DNA of 64,000 bases from Rhodanobacter sp. OK091 (GTDB taxonomy: Bacteria; Pseudomonadota; Gammaproteobacteria; Xanthomonadales; Rhodanobacteraceae): NCBI RefSeq assembly GCF_900142825.1, contig NZ_FRCH01000001.1, forward strand, positions 744,001 through 808,000, given 5' to 3'. Within the stretch, counting starts at the first letter, position 1. Every line of letters begins with the position of its first letter. The notes below the pieces were generated by a model. The model saw only the letters and a list, made by a program, of their open reading frames with translations. It had not been told where the DNA came from and searched no databases. The translations under genes were made by a program, and so were the position numbers. This document shows positions 63,892-64,000 of the stretch, piece after piece.

Positions 63892-64000
63892 CTTCGGAGG
63901 AAAGCTCCCGGAAGTCTGCCCAATCGCGCCCCCAGCGTCCATCGGAGCCGTCACCAAACCGGCCTTCATAAGCCGGCAACCGCGCCACAAGCTGTTAAAC

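Overview
The window is about 64 kb of high-GC gammaproteobacterial chromosome, most likely from the Xanthomonadales, family Rhodanobacteraceae (Rhodanobacter, Dyella or a relative). The evidence is the codon use, an XgtA-type alpha-glucosidase whose catalytic residues fall at the XgtA positions, TonB receptors of the Xanthomonas/Caulobacter type inside sugar loci, the DUF2066-PerM-Hda gene order, and REP-like repeats in the intergenic gaps. The placement is inferred from family knowledge; no marker gene was compared. I saw no rRNA, tRNA, CRISPR array, phage or complete insertion sequence.

Layout. 1-4.9 kb (minus): a heavy-metal RND efflux triad (outer-membrane factor, membrane-fusion protein, CzcA/CusA-type pump cut by the window edge). 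5.6-8.0 kb (plus): a compact arsenic operon, arsR-arsI-arsC-acr3, behind a promoter that overlaps an ArsR-type dyad. 8.1-10.3 kb: a PepSY protein and a secreted M28 peptidase. 10.4-11.0 kb: a non-coding, hairpin-bounded repeat element. 11.05-42 kb: a large carbohydrate-uptake and degradation region. 42-43.7 kb: a Kef-type antiporter. 43.9-44.5 kb: a decayed S9 peptidase. 44.7-47.6 kb: a patch that is partly low in GC and holds a thioredoxin-like protein and a secreted protein with a six-cysteine tail. 47.7-49.2 kb: a small membrane protein divergent from an ECF sigma factor and its membrane partner. 49.3-64 kb: mostly housekeeping genes (RecQ, a TonB receptor, an alkyltransferase-like protein, Pit phosphate transporter plus PhoU-like partner, a CorC-type protein, TrmJ, SuhB, a YiiX-like hydrolase, Hda, PerM, DUF2066).

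The sugar region appears to be two interleaved LacI-family regulons. The alpha-glucan regulon is marked by five identical copies of TGAATACGTATGCA. They lie before an XgtA-like GH13 enzyme plus esterase (minus), a TonB receptor, a GH13-GH31 pair, a glycosidase-transporter-GH13 operon, and a sugar porter plus its own LacI regulator. Together these encode outer-membrane uptake, periplasmic and surface hydrolysis, inner-membrane transport and final cleavage to glucose. Embedded between its parts is a beta-glycoside block: a GH39 xylosidase, a flavin halogenase-like protein divergent from a second TonB receptor, a GH3 beta-glucosidase and a second LacI regulator. That block is marked by TGACAGCGCTGTCA, as a tandem pair and a single copy. 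The GH39 gene has a third palindrome of its own.

The best leads for something new are the low-GC pair at 44.7-46.9 kb, the hairpin-bounded element at 10.4-11.0 kb, the halogenase-like protein tied to sugar uptake, and a 15-bp repeat family seen once inside a gene and once between genes.
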